From Siphonodentalium dalli (Eukaryota > Mollusca > Scaphopoda > Gadilida > Siphonodentaliidae), in contig CP136063.1 in NCBI GenBank assembly GCA_032622095.1, positions 77,913,980 through 77,977,979 of the forward strand: a stretch of DNA of 64,000 bases, read 5' to 3'. The translations under genes and the position numbers were made by a program. This document shows positions 48,712-58,184 of this stretch, in pieces. Under the pieces are notes generated by a model that did not search any database, was not told the DNA's origin, and saw only the letters and a program-made list of their open reading frames with translations. Numbering within the stretch: position 1 is the stretch's first letter; the number at the start of each line of letters is the position of its first letter.

Positions 48712-48894
48712 CCGTTTCTATACTTAATGCTCATTGACGAGTAGTTCCCTTCTGAAATATGAATTCTGCTCTTGTATTGTTTTCATATGTCTGCCGTCTG
48801 CTTTTATTACCTGAACATCCCAACTGAATGCATAATAGACCATTCCATGTATACATTCATAACTGAATGGGAGAATTAATTTAGTATAGAAGGG
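48712..48894 (+). mobile_element. piggyBac-like MITE, family E copy
   Basis: Starts at the TTAA that closes family B copy 4 and ends before CTAA (mutated TTAA) at 48895. Left CCGTTTCTATACTTAATGC, right TTTAGTATAGAAGGGG: clear inverted ends. Internal GACGAGTAGTTCCCTT and CTGAATGGGAGAAT match the other copies. Confidence 0.7.
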
Positions 48895-48898
48895 GCTA

Positions 48899-49174
48899 AA
48901 GTGCAAAAAGCATATAGACCACATTATATCCAGACAGGGCGCTGGAAGCATTCAAGGGCAAAGATGAACAACTTTCAGAAAAAGGCACTTTTTCAGACAG
49001 TTATTGGCAGTTATTGAGCGCAGGGACAGGATGGTTTGGGTGTGCATGTCATACCCGCCACCCTCAACTTCGACCAAAATGTTTTACAATCGTTGGAAAG
49101 TTCAGACCAACTATCGACAGACATTGTTCTGATAGTTTTATTTTCCAACGAGTTTTGATGTCAAATTTGTTGTT
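48899..49174. other. No gene; repeat-G-like end
   Basis: GGAAAGTTCAGACCAACTAT and AATTTGTTGTTTTAA resemble repeat G near 60560-60650. Confidence 0.4.
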
Positions 49175-49643
49175 TTAACCCTTTACCCAACAAAGCGGCC
49201 AAAAACGCCCAAATAAAGCTTCAACAGCCTAATATATCTTCGGTCTGTCTCAATAACACCATACAAATATGGATATCATTGGAACCGGTTCATTGACCAC
49301 ATTGTGATGGTTATAGTTATGCCCTGTGCCAATGCACTCTCTTATATATGCGAGTCGACCATAGGTCGCCTCGCATATATAAGAGAATGCATTGGCCTAA
49401 ACAAAATCTTTTTTAACACTTTTTACCATTTTTTCTTACATTCTTTAAAAAAAATATTATTTTTTCTTACATTTTTTAACAATTTTTATAATATTTTTCT
49501 ACATTCTTTGACAATTTTATCATTTTTAATATGATATGTGTTAAGCCAATGCATTCTCTTATATATGCGAGGCGACCTATGGTCGACTCGCATATATAAG
49601 AGAATGCATTGGCACAGGGCCGTTCTGTTGGGTAAAGGGTTAA
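49175..49643 (+). mobile_element. piggyBac-like MITE, family C copy 3
   Basis: TTAA at 49175-49178 and 49640-49643; 461 bp. Two facing hairpins at 49322-49397 and 49545-49619. The AT-rich spacer between them is longer than in copies 1 and 4 because of repeated TTTTTTCTTACATT blocks. Confidence 0.85.
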
Positions 49644-50179
49644 TACTAAAAGTCGAATATTGTGTTAAGTTGGAAGTTTCCAGCAGTTGGACAATTTCAG
49701 GACAGTTTGTTGGTTGGTTTAAACATTGTTTATTTCCCATCAGATTTATAATTACATGAACAGTTTATATATGGGTTGACAATATAATAGAACGACAGTA
49801 CTGTAGGATTTATGTATATGATGTGTATCTGATGAGAGGGACAACAGTAAGCACGTGGCTTTTATGAATGTCGTCCTCCCGCTGTGTCTTTTGGGCCCTG
49901 TAAAAATATTTCGAATTTGTATTGGTGTTTTGTCTTATAGATTCAGGGCTCGGCAGTAGAAAGATATTATATATCGGTTTGATTTGTGTACTGTGAGTAA
50001 CGTATGGTTGACAGAGAGCGAGAGGGGGTGGGTGAGAGAGATAGTTGGTTGCAAATGACATATCACGGACGGATATTTCTGTATGATTCACGGAGGGTGC
50101 CGTTGCAAATTCAAAGGTGTAAACGCCTCCCCTAAAGTTGACCATTTAGCCACTTCTCTGTCTATTGCATCCATTGGTC
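49644..50179. other. No gene recognised
   Basis: A 111-codon minus-strand frame (49810-50145) has no motif that I recognise and no sign of splicing. It may be chance. Confidence 0.35.
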
Positions 50180-50510
50180 CCTAGAAATTAAAGGCAGAAG
50201 GCGCCATGCCATACCCTTCAAACCCAGAGGAAGGAAGTCGTTTTTAGAGCCGTGTAGTTAATCGCCCCCAATCGGAAATAATAACAGGTCACATTGACGA
50301 TTCGTGCGCAAATTATCAGGCATTGGTGTACGAGGTGCCAATAGGAATTGTATTGTGCGTCGAACCGTGTTTAGCAGACTGAATGTTTGCTAATTTCCCG
50401 CAATAGATTGCCTGACGGCTCTGACGACTCTGTATCAATAACTGGCATTTCCTTGTCTCAAAAAATAATTATATTCCGTTTTGAAATTCAAATCATAAGG
50501 CTTTCTCGAT
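50180..50510 (+). repeat. Repeat I, uninterrupted copy
   Basis: CAGAGGAAGGAAGTCGTTTT, CCGTGTAGTTAATCGCC, CAATAGGAATTGTA, TGTTTAGCAGACTGAATGTT and CGCAATAGATTGC match 51303-51955 in order. There is no insertion after GCAGACTGAATGTTTGC. Confidence 0.7.
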
Positions 50511-50942
50511 ATGGCAATAAACAATGTGTAGTACTTCCGGGATCCTGATCGTACTCCATTATAGCGCTAGATTACCCCTCGGCGAATGTAGAGTTCTGGT
50601 GACACAGTATGTAGAACATTGGGCGCTGATTGTGTCAGCTTTCCGTGTGTAGGAAATTGAAAACACGCAATTAACTCTTTTTTTTCTGTTCCACCAATAA
50701 CACATGGTATATGACATAGTACATAATATGAATATAACATACATTAGTCAATAATATATATACAAAGATGAATGGTACTGAACTGGCTAAGTGGCACTGG
50801 GTATAAAATTTGATGAATAATTTCAGTTCAGTAGTATTTTCATTTTTAACAATGAAACAGGATTTACACAACAAAACGGAAATACTAGCTCTTCCATTGT
50901 GTTCTGTACATCCAGCTTAACTGCTTCCTTCGTGTGAGATTT

Positions 50943-51238
50943 CTATTTTATCCGTTTGAATGCAAGTTTTAGAAATATGCAAAGTCGTTTCAGTATTGCC
51001 ACGTTCCATATAGTAAGTAAATCGTGGAATTTCTCTCTAACGGAATATTTCCAATAATATTGTGGGATGTATTTCTCTCCGAGGTCTTTAATTACGTCGC
51101 ATTCTAAAACAAAATGGAATTCATCCCCTAAAACACCACATATTTTGCAATTGTTTTCACTTTTGTTAGATTTCCATCTGCACATTTCGTTTGATAAGTT
51201 ATGATAACCTATGATTAGATGTTCGGATTCGTAACACT
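50943..51238 (-). pseudogene. C-terminal fragment of a non-LTR retrotransposon protein
   Basis: The minus frame holds SEHLIIGYHNLSNEMCRW, then CKICGVLGDEFHFVLEC with Cys/Cys/His/Cys spacing, then EKYIPQYYWKYSVREKFHDL and LCIFLKLAFKR before the stop near 50943. This zinc-binding end of LINE proteins (C-x2-C, DEFHF, C, KYIP) is very similar in order to 58267-58565. The rest of the element is absent. It is 5'-truncated. Confidence 0.75.
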
Positions 51239-51302
51239 AGTGTCACAATTTACACTGTGATTGGCTGTAATTATTTGAGTGTCCATGCACTGTCGGGTCG
51301 GC

Positions 51303-51955
51303 TCAATAGAAATGGAAAATCCCATGACACAGCCTTCCATTCCAGAGGAAGGAGGTCGTTTTTAGAACCGTGTAATCATCGCCTGTGTAATCACAGGTCA
51401 CAATGTCGGGTCGCGCGAAAATTAACAGGCGTTCGTTATTGAGGGGCCAATGTGAATTGTAATAGGCTCCAAACCTTGTTTAGCAGACTGCATGTTTAAC
51501 CTCTTCGTTGCTATGACATCCGTAACTATTACGGACGTAAAAGTGCACGTCGTGTGCCATATGGTACTTCGGACCTATTTCAGCAAAGTAGGCCATTATT
51601 CGTGACTGGAGCTCAGAGGTTGGTGCATCGGAATAACTGTATCTCGAAGTTTCAAACAGTGTATGATGTTCAAAGATTGTGAGCAATAATAGCCTTTCAA
51701 CTGAGTCAGTTTTATGGTTCTTGTGATATTCCCGTTATATTTGTCCACTGGAAATGGCAAAAACGTCACCACCCAGCACACGACGTCATAAACGTCATTT
51801 AGCAGCGAAGAGGTTAAGTCCAATTCCCCGCGATAGATTGCGTATTGGCTTTGTCGGGATCGTTTATCAATTGATACTTCCAACCTAAATATGAAAGTTA
51901 ACTCTAATCCGTTTTGGAATTCAAACCAAAGGCAACAGATAAAATGTATTTAGTT
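51303..51955 (+). repeat. Repeat I, copy split by a TTAA element
   Basis: Left part 51303-51495 and right part 51818-51955 align with 50180-50510. The inserted DNA sits after GCAGACTGCATG and before AATTCCCCGCGATAGATTGC. Confidence 0.7.
51496..51817. mobile_element. TTAA-targeted (piggyBac-like) MITE, family J
   Basis: TTAA at 51496-51499 and 51814-51817 flank 314 bp with ends CCTCTTCGTTGCTA and (inverted) CCTCTTCGCTGCTA. The paralogous repeat I at 50180 lacks the insertion, so the boundaries are supported by an empty-site comparison. Non-coding. Confidence 0.8.
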
Positions 51956-52567
51956 TAAGCGGACATGGCTCATTCGAGCTTTGAAAGTATGATTACTTGA
52001 TTTGGAAGTAGGTATAAGATAGGTTGACAAATACACGAAATATTGATATACCGGCTTCATATGCTTTGAAAAATACTTTCCATCAGAAATTCCATGGTCA
52101 CGTCCATTTCCAACTGTTTTCAATTTTTCGCACAGACATGAAATAACGCTCTTTATTTTTACCATATAAGAAATAGACAAACATGGAACGCTGTTTTCTG
52201 TATCATGCCGTGCTTATGGCTGTTTTGTGTTTGGGAGACAAACATCGTATTCAAAGTTATAATTTTTAGGACTTAAATGCGTCTGTCTGTGACATACATG
52301 TATAATGCCCGTAGAAATAATCATTGTATTAAAGACATCAATTTTATCCTATCAAAAGTACTCTGTTTGAAATAATCAACCGTTAGTTTTATTTTCATAA
52401 GGATTTAACTACGGCTTGAAATATTTTACTTTCACTTCAGATATATAGCTTTTGAATTACATAAAGTTCAAAACGATTACCATTATACTAGAAGTGCAAA
52501 CTCGTGGCATCAATTATTTTGAATGTTCAGCCGTGATGAACTGACAGTATACTGGCGGGAAATACTG
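51956..52567. other. No gene; AAAGAGCGTT box pair at 52145/52187 (minus)
   Basis: AACGCTCTTT at 52145 and AACGCTGTTT at 52187 keep the 42 bp offset. The interval reads TTCTTATATGG on the minus strand, close to family B's TTCCTGATATGG. Confidence 0.5.
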
Positions 52568-52639
52568 TCACATGACCACCACCTAAAAGTATCACATGAC
52601 CACCACATAAAAGTGTCACATGACCACCACCTAAAAGTC
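52568..52639. repeat. 24-bp tandem repeat, three units
   Basis: TCACATGACCACCACCTAAA-type units start at 52568, 52592 and 52616. Confidence 0.9.
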
Positions 52640-52900
52640 ACCCACGTTCTGGCTCAAAGATGAAATCAAGTTTTTATCACATTTTGATGATTGAATTAGG
52701 TCGATTCCACAAGTACATTTTTTGCAGTTTGTTTTGCACCCACACCGAATTAGTTAGAAACACGAAATTGATGAAGATGGGTCCAGTTTGGTTCCATCCT
52801 CTCTGAAGTTGATATCCATCCCCAGTTAGTTTGATCGTGTAAGCCGGGTGACGCGTAGATACATTGTGCCCATATATAACCTGCTTGGTTTTTTGCCCGC

Positions 52901-53377
52901 TTAAAGTGATGTGAAACAGTCCAGTAGGGTGATCAAATAGAAATGAAGAATAATCTTAAAGTGATGTGAAACAGTCCAGTAGGGTGATCAAATAGAAATG
53001 AAGAATAATCTTAAAGTGATGTGAAACAGTCCAGTAGGGTGATCAAATAGAAATGAAGAATAATCTTGCTCAAAGTAGTTAAATGTATTTTTACGAATAT
53101 TAATCCAAATTGACAACATACACACCGTCATTCTGACGTATTATTTAAATGCAATGATTCTCGATGGCGAAATCATTTGTTTGTTTATCGCCGTTAGTTG
53201 TGTCGCGATTCCAGATGTGAATATCTACAATTGAGCGTAGTTCAGACGATGTTTTCTATGGATTTTATGGACCATTTCTTTTTAATTTTCGGCGATGTTA
53301 GCAGAATGCTATATTCCTCAGGTTGGCACAACGAGTGAGTACTAACTTACCAGTTTCGCGCAGTCCATAATGTCTTA
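52901..53377 (+). repeat. Dispersed repeat family A copy with 55-bp triplication
   Basis: The first 55 bp (TTAAAGTGATGTGAAACAGT...AAGAATAATC) is present three times, at 52901, 52956 and 53011, without differences that I can see. The rest aligns with copies at 6494 and 59208 to AGTCCATAATGTCTT. Confidence 0.85.
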
Positions 53378-55905
53378 AATATGTTGTTTTGGTGCAGCTT
53401 CTGTTTGTGGAATTCGGCCTACTTCATCAGAACCATGCGTGGTAATCATTGTCCTTGCAGCGTTTAATCTGTTCTCATCACATGTCCCATTGTGCATCAA
53501 TACGACAAAGCGTTCCATTTCGAGCGGGTTTTCCTCGGTGATTTCATTGGTTTGTTCTGACTAACTTATAAATGTTGTTTTAACAGAAGTGTACGAGTGC
53601 CAGTCCGCCCATGATGACTTCTTGACATGTCCAGAAAAACAAGAGGTTGTATCACATCATGTAAATGCATGGACAAATTGTAATGCATAGGCCTTCAATC
53701 CTAATGTCGCTGATATTAGATGAATAGAAAAATACTGACAAATGTTACCGGTGGCGAAGATTATCCATAATTCTTGTAGCTTTAGACCATAAAATTTTGA
53801 CAACGCTAAAACTACTATGTCCGTATTAACAGTACAACTTGCCACTTTCTTTATCCCTTGTTTTGCGCAATGGACGACATGCAGATATATCCGCGTGTCA
53901 GCTTTCTCGTGAGAACATGACTGAATGGTACGAATATGGTGAGAATCAGCTGCAACAACAAGCTCATCGTGCGTACTGGTGCGGACCCACTGCCACATGG
54001 TCGTATGCATTCTGAGAGAAAATGGAACAGTTATGCTTTGTTCTCTTCCATGTACAAAAACTGACCAAGTCGGACGGAAGTGCCTCCGGCAGAATACGCT
54101 GTATTAGTCAGAATGTTTTTGCTGTTCGTTCTTCTCGCAATGACTGCTTCAATCCATTTGCAACGTACATGTCCCAAACTATATCTAGTCAATCGTTTCC
54201 AGTTTTTTCAGCAAGTATGGGAGGAAAACCATATTTGCGTCCTCGCTGAATGTTTTGCAATCTTGTGGACGAGGCATCTGAATTATGGCTGCTCCATCCA
54301 TAACTTTTGCCCCAAACCGTACCTCACCCGTCGATAATGCAGAGGGCAGTTTCGGCTTGATGCAGACAAGTAACTGGGATTTAGTTCCGTGACGTAATTT
54401 CCCCATATGATATACTGATGGTGGATGTCTGGTTCTCATAAATTATAAATAATAAAGGTCTCCTTGTTGTGCTTGGCATGCTGTATATAGTCTTGCAAAT
54501 AGTTCAGTTGGTTTTCAGTGATATTTGTTCGCCTTGTGTGATGTTTGCATTTGATGATGGCCGAATGGAGAATTATCGCGGTGATCTCTGATATACTCTT
54601 GCTTTTGGCGCTGTCTTCTGCGATCGTTGACAACCGTGCTCAGACAATCATGTCCCATATGTTCACATGTGTTGAGGATTTTGACTGCTTCATCATCCAA
54701 ATATGACTTGGCTGTCGAGCCGCTCCAATTTACCTCTGCCTTAAAGAAAAGGATTGCCCACTTCACGGAAAACATAAGTGAGTCCTCGGACATCTTTCAG
54801 GAAAGCTGACTGCGATGACCGGGTCTGGGCGTGATGTCTGTAAACCGTTAAGCTGTCATCCTGGCCCTCATACTAATGGAGATATGGCATATATATATAT
54901 CAGGTCCAGCTACCGTCCATCGCTCAGGGGCTTTTTCATCTTATGTCAATCCAATCGTTCCTCCATCTCCCTTGATTAGTTTTTCGCTTGCTAGTGTGAT
55001 TCATCTATAGCAATTGCTGAGCATGCTGCTTTCTGAGCATGCTGCTTTCAATAATCATCTGGATAGCAACGTTACCATTAACGAATTACTCATATAAAGA
55101 GGGGTGCTTCTCTTGTATAGTTAAGAGGTCAAATATGTGAACGGGAAGCCATCTGGTGCAGTGTGTGTGACCAAGAGAAAACATCCATGTAAAGATACCC
55201 AACCACTATGTTGCAACCAGTCTTCAAGCATAGCAACCATATCCATGTCTATAGTTTATCTTATCCGTGAGTATTGATTTGCAGCAGTATATATATAGTT
55301 GCTGATCAAAAACAACCACTTGAATTTGTGAATGATTCATGTTTCACTGCATTCATGACAATCGACATAGTGAGTATGCTTACACTGATTTGCATGTTCA
55401 CGAAACAGTGGGGTAATGAAACTTTGGCTGTAACAACAAGATGTGGGTCATTGTGTACTTGCGTGATACACGTTCCATGACACATAGCCTCAAACTCCTG
55501 TTCAACAGTCTCCAAAACTCTTCACACCTCGTCCATCCACTTGCATTAGCCCATGATGTATTGGCTTATTAAGATGGTGCTTACACAAACGTGCATACTC
55601 CTAAATGTTAACAGCTCTGGGGAACAAATATGTACGCGGGGGGTAGTGGTACCAATATTTTATCGTTCCTGGTGAGAGATTCTCCTTGTCATGTCTCCGG
55701 TCACCCCTAGATTATTCAATTTGGGAAACTGCTATTGTAATAGCTGTGCCATGGACAGCATCATTTGCTAAAGTAGAAGTTGGGTTGTGGTCTAAGTTAT
55801 CGATAGCGCCACGCGTGAATAGATCCTTTTTACAATTGATGTGGGCACACGACCCCTTCATGCTGGTACTTTTCACACACTATGTTCGCCATTCCAGTTG
55901 AGATA
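53378..55905 (-). pseudogene. Decayed PIN/XPG-FEN-like nuclease-type gene of an uncharacterised invertebrate family
   Basis: Fragments in changing frames lie in a constant order from 55905 down: DHNPTSTLANDAVHGTAI (about 55790), MDMVAMLEDWLQHSGW (about 55245), ENQLNYLQDY and YHMGKLRHGTKSQLL (about 54510-54360), RFGAKVMDGAAIIQM with KTFSEDANMVFLPYLL (about 54320-54215), DIVWDMYVA (about 54175), SCSHEKADTRIYLHVVH (about 53920), VNTDIVVLAL (about 53815), FVHAFT-stop-CDTTSCFSG (about 53660), LEMERFVVLM (about 53500) and GRIPQTEAAPKQH (about 53400). I know this order from large uncharacterised proteins repeated in cnidarian and mollusc genomes. The acidic motifs (DG, E.ADTR, DTD, GCD) recall XPG/FEN-type PIN nucleases, which is inference. 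Here DTD is NTD and GCD is stop-CD, with many frameshifts, so it is dead. Confidence 0.7.
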
Positions 55906-56017
55906 TTCATAAGTATGTGATATGATATGCAGAGACTAGTATTATAAAATGTGTCGATCAGCTCAAGTATTTTTTTTGCATGGATCAATAAGCTGAGATA
56001 GATGGGGAATAATATTA

Positions 56018-56164
56018 TCCATCATGACCCGGGGTGTGGGATGGAAAAATCTCACCCGAGGGGCCAGATATTTGGGCCGGACACGAGGCTTGCCGAGTGT
56101 CCGGCCCAAATATCTGGCCCCGAGGGTGAGATTTTTCCATTCCCACACCCCGGGTCATGATGGA
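56018..56164. repeat. 147-bp near-perfect palindrome 3' of the recombinase gene
   Basis: TCCATCATGACCCGGGGTGT, GGAAAAATCTCACCC, GAGGGGCCAGATATTTGGGC and CGGACAC form the left arm. The right arm is their inverse, with two or three single-base indels, around a ~12-bp loop (GAGGCTTGCC). It lies 508 bp beyond the stop codon of the gene at 56672. Stem energy must be very high. It may be an element terminus, a recombination site or a transcript 3' structure. Confidence 0.9.
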
Positions 56165-56671
56165 TCATTTTTCTCCCACACCAGGAGCCTCAATGTGATA
56201 TTTTCGTTTTAGAGCCGTTCAAAACAAGTTAAACCGTACATCTGTGATAAAATCTAATGCGATATTCGTGATCAGCGGGTATGACGTCGGTATATACCAA
56301 AGGTATATACTGAATAAACAAAGCGTTTCACCCGGGCGAGCAGGGTTAACGAGTTTGAGTCTGTCAGTCATGAAATCGACACCCTGAAATCAACATACTA
56401 CGTCACGAGAACGAAATGTTGCACCTGCATAATTTCGATAAAGGCGCATTGATATGAAATATTGGCCACTAGGTCAAACGTGTTTTGCTATGGGAATAAA
56501 CCCCACCATAGGGGATAAGGGAAATATTTATTTTTTCATGATTACAGAAGTATTATTTTAATAATTAAACAGATTTATAGGAACAAAAATATGTTTTCTA
56601 AATTGGAACTATTTCTTTCGCATGTTGCGGCGTGAAGTGTCATCTTTGCTTTGATTTTACACTTGAAAAGT

Positions 56672-58015
56672 TCATTCACTGTCCGATTCAATTTGAAGAA
56701 TTCGCCTTCTCTTCGGTTGAGCATGGTCGCACTTATATATGTTTATTGTGCATTTGTTCAACTCCGCGCCAGCGAATAAACTTTTATTGGAGGATTCTTG
56801 TGTGCAAATAGTTGAATGTGTGTGTCCAATGATCTGTGGAACTGGATAAATGTTCGAAGGAGCAGTGATAGGGAATGTTGGCACTAAACTGTTGCTTTGA
56901 TTTTTATTGCTGGATAATATACCAGATATCGCTCTTTTCTGTGTTGTGTTAAGCTGCCTGTAGTTATTCAGGGAATCTGTGCTTTTATGGCCTGTCACGT
57001 AGACTTGCAGAGAATCAGGGACATTGTTGTCGGACATTTTCTGGACGAGTGTTTTTCTGACACTGGAATTACTGATATTTCGTTCATCCGTTTTAGCACC
57101 AGGTAGGTCAGCTTTTATTGCCATCTTGTTCATTATTCCCTCGATTTTGTTTTTTCCTACTGGACCTTTCAAGAACCATCTATCCTTTTCAGCGGGGAAT
57201 TGATTATTTGTAACCACTGCCACGTAGAACGGGTCATCATTTTGACTGTAGTTTATTGGTCTCATTGATTCATAGAAAAGATACATTTCTATGGGGCACC
57301 GATCCTTGTTTGCTGGCGTTTCATACATCCTAGGAGGACAAATCCGGGTATCATTTATGTCGTCACCCGTCCTGGTTTTTGTTGTTCTTTCTCGATATTC
57401 CAGATATCGTAAATTTGCCTCAGTGTCCATTTTAAGGGAAATGTCACCCCAACATATACGCCGGTGTTCTTCGGAGCCCCCTCGGATACCAAAATGCAAT
57501 GTGTTCTGAAACCACATCATATTCAGAATAGAGGTTGGAGAAGATTTTCCCATCTGCCCACTTGAATACAACATGTCTATATCATCATCTGTAAGCGGAT
57601 CTGCTTTTTTTGGTTTTGACCCCTTTCCTTGCGATCTCAGATCTCTCTGCTTCATACGGAGGGCTTCTCTGGTATCGAAAAAGGCATAACTGTCCGATGA
57701 CATAATTTGTGAACCATACCTTTGACGTTTCAATTCACGATCGAAGCTTCCGATCATGCCACGCAAGTAGCTTGGCTCATATTCCGTGCCGTCAGCTTTC
57801 CGGACATTTATTACGAACTCTGCGAGATATTTGTTCAATTCTACCTGGGGAATATCCTGAATTTTGCGGTGTTCGTCGTGTCTTTCAATCAAAAACTGAT
57901 ACAGTAATTTCAGATGAGAAGATGTCTTCCTCAGCGTGTTTTTATTTTCATTCGCTTCTATGAATTCTTCTGTGTTTATTGATTCGAAACGAGAATTGTT
58001 TTGGTTTGTCGCCAT
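56672..58015 (-). CDS. DUF3504/Crypton-like tyrosine recombinase, 447 aa, intact
   Basis: The one long intact frame in the window. I chose the ATG at 58015 (AAACAATGGCG, a strong start context); the frame is open a further 30 bp upstream but without an ATG. The N-terminal part (about 20-130) is a helical, DNA-binding-like domain, followed by a Lys-rich linker (about 128-138, GKGSKPKKADPLTDDDID). The C-terminal catalytic part has Arg178 in LHFGIRGGSEEHR, Arg320 in NSSVRKTLVQK, His343 in VTGHKST and Tyr352 in NNYRQL. The 23- and 9-residue spacings between them are those of tyrosine recombinases. The usual His of the H-x-x-R box is Ser317. The tail is low-complexity and ends KRRRILQIESDSE. Known relatives are Crypton transposons and domesticated DUF3504 proteins (ZMYM, QRICH1 types). 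No zinc finger or KCTD domain is fused here. Intronless. Either a recent mobile copy or a retained host gene. Confidence 0.85.
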   Translation of the reverse strand: MATNQNNSRFESINTEEFIEANENKNTLRKTSSHLKLLYQFLIERHDEHRKIQDIPQVELNKYLAEFVINVRKADGTEYEPSYLRGMIGSFDRELKRQRYGSQIMSSDSYAFFDTREALRMKQRDLRSQGKGSKPKKADPLTDDDIDMLYSSGQMGKSSPTSILNMMWFQNTLHFGIRGGSEEHRRICWGDISLKMDTEANLRYLEYRERTTKTRTGDDINDTRICPPRMYETPANKDRCPIEMYLFYESMRPINYSQNDDPFYVAVVTNNQFPAEKDRWFLKGPVGKNKIEGIMNKMAIKADLPGAKTDERNISNSSVRKTLVQKMSDNNVPDSLQVYVTGHKSTDSLNNYRQLNTTQKRAISGILSSNKNQSNSLVPTFPITAPSNIYPVPQIIGHTHSTICTQESSNKSLFAGAELNKCTINIYKCDHAQPKRRRILQIESDSE

Positions 58016-58065
58016 TGTTTTTGTTGACAAATGCAGACGGCTCACATGAAATAGTTCCGGCTATT

Positions 58066-58078
58066 AATTATATATGTA
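58066..58078 (-). promoter_or_regulatory. Possible TATA box of the recombinase gene
   Basis: ACATATATAATTAAT on the minus strand lies about 50-60 bp before the ATG at 58015. In AT-rich DNA this may be chance. Confidence 0.3.
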
Positions 58079-58097
58079 AAGTAGTCACGTGGGTATT

Positions 58098-58154
58098 GTG
58101 AGATAGCAGGTCACGTGTTATGTGAGACAGGGAAATCTCACACAGCTATCTCAC
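58098..58154. repeat. Hairpin upstream of the recombinase gene
   Basis: GTGAGATAGC and GCTATCTCAC form the outer stem, TGTGAGA and TCTCACA the inner one. It shares the word AATCTCAC with the palindrome on the other side of the gene (56018-56164). With that palindrome it brackets about 2.1 kb. Confidence 0.7.
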
Positions 58155-58184
58155 ATGGGCTGCCTGTGCTAAAGTGTGTAGGGG

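Noticed and set aside
49810-50145. 111-codon minus-strand frame as a gene
   Set aside because: No domain, no paralogue in the window, no splice evidence. It could be chance in a stop-poor stretch.
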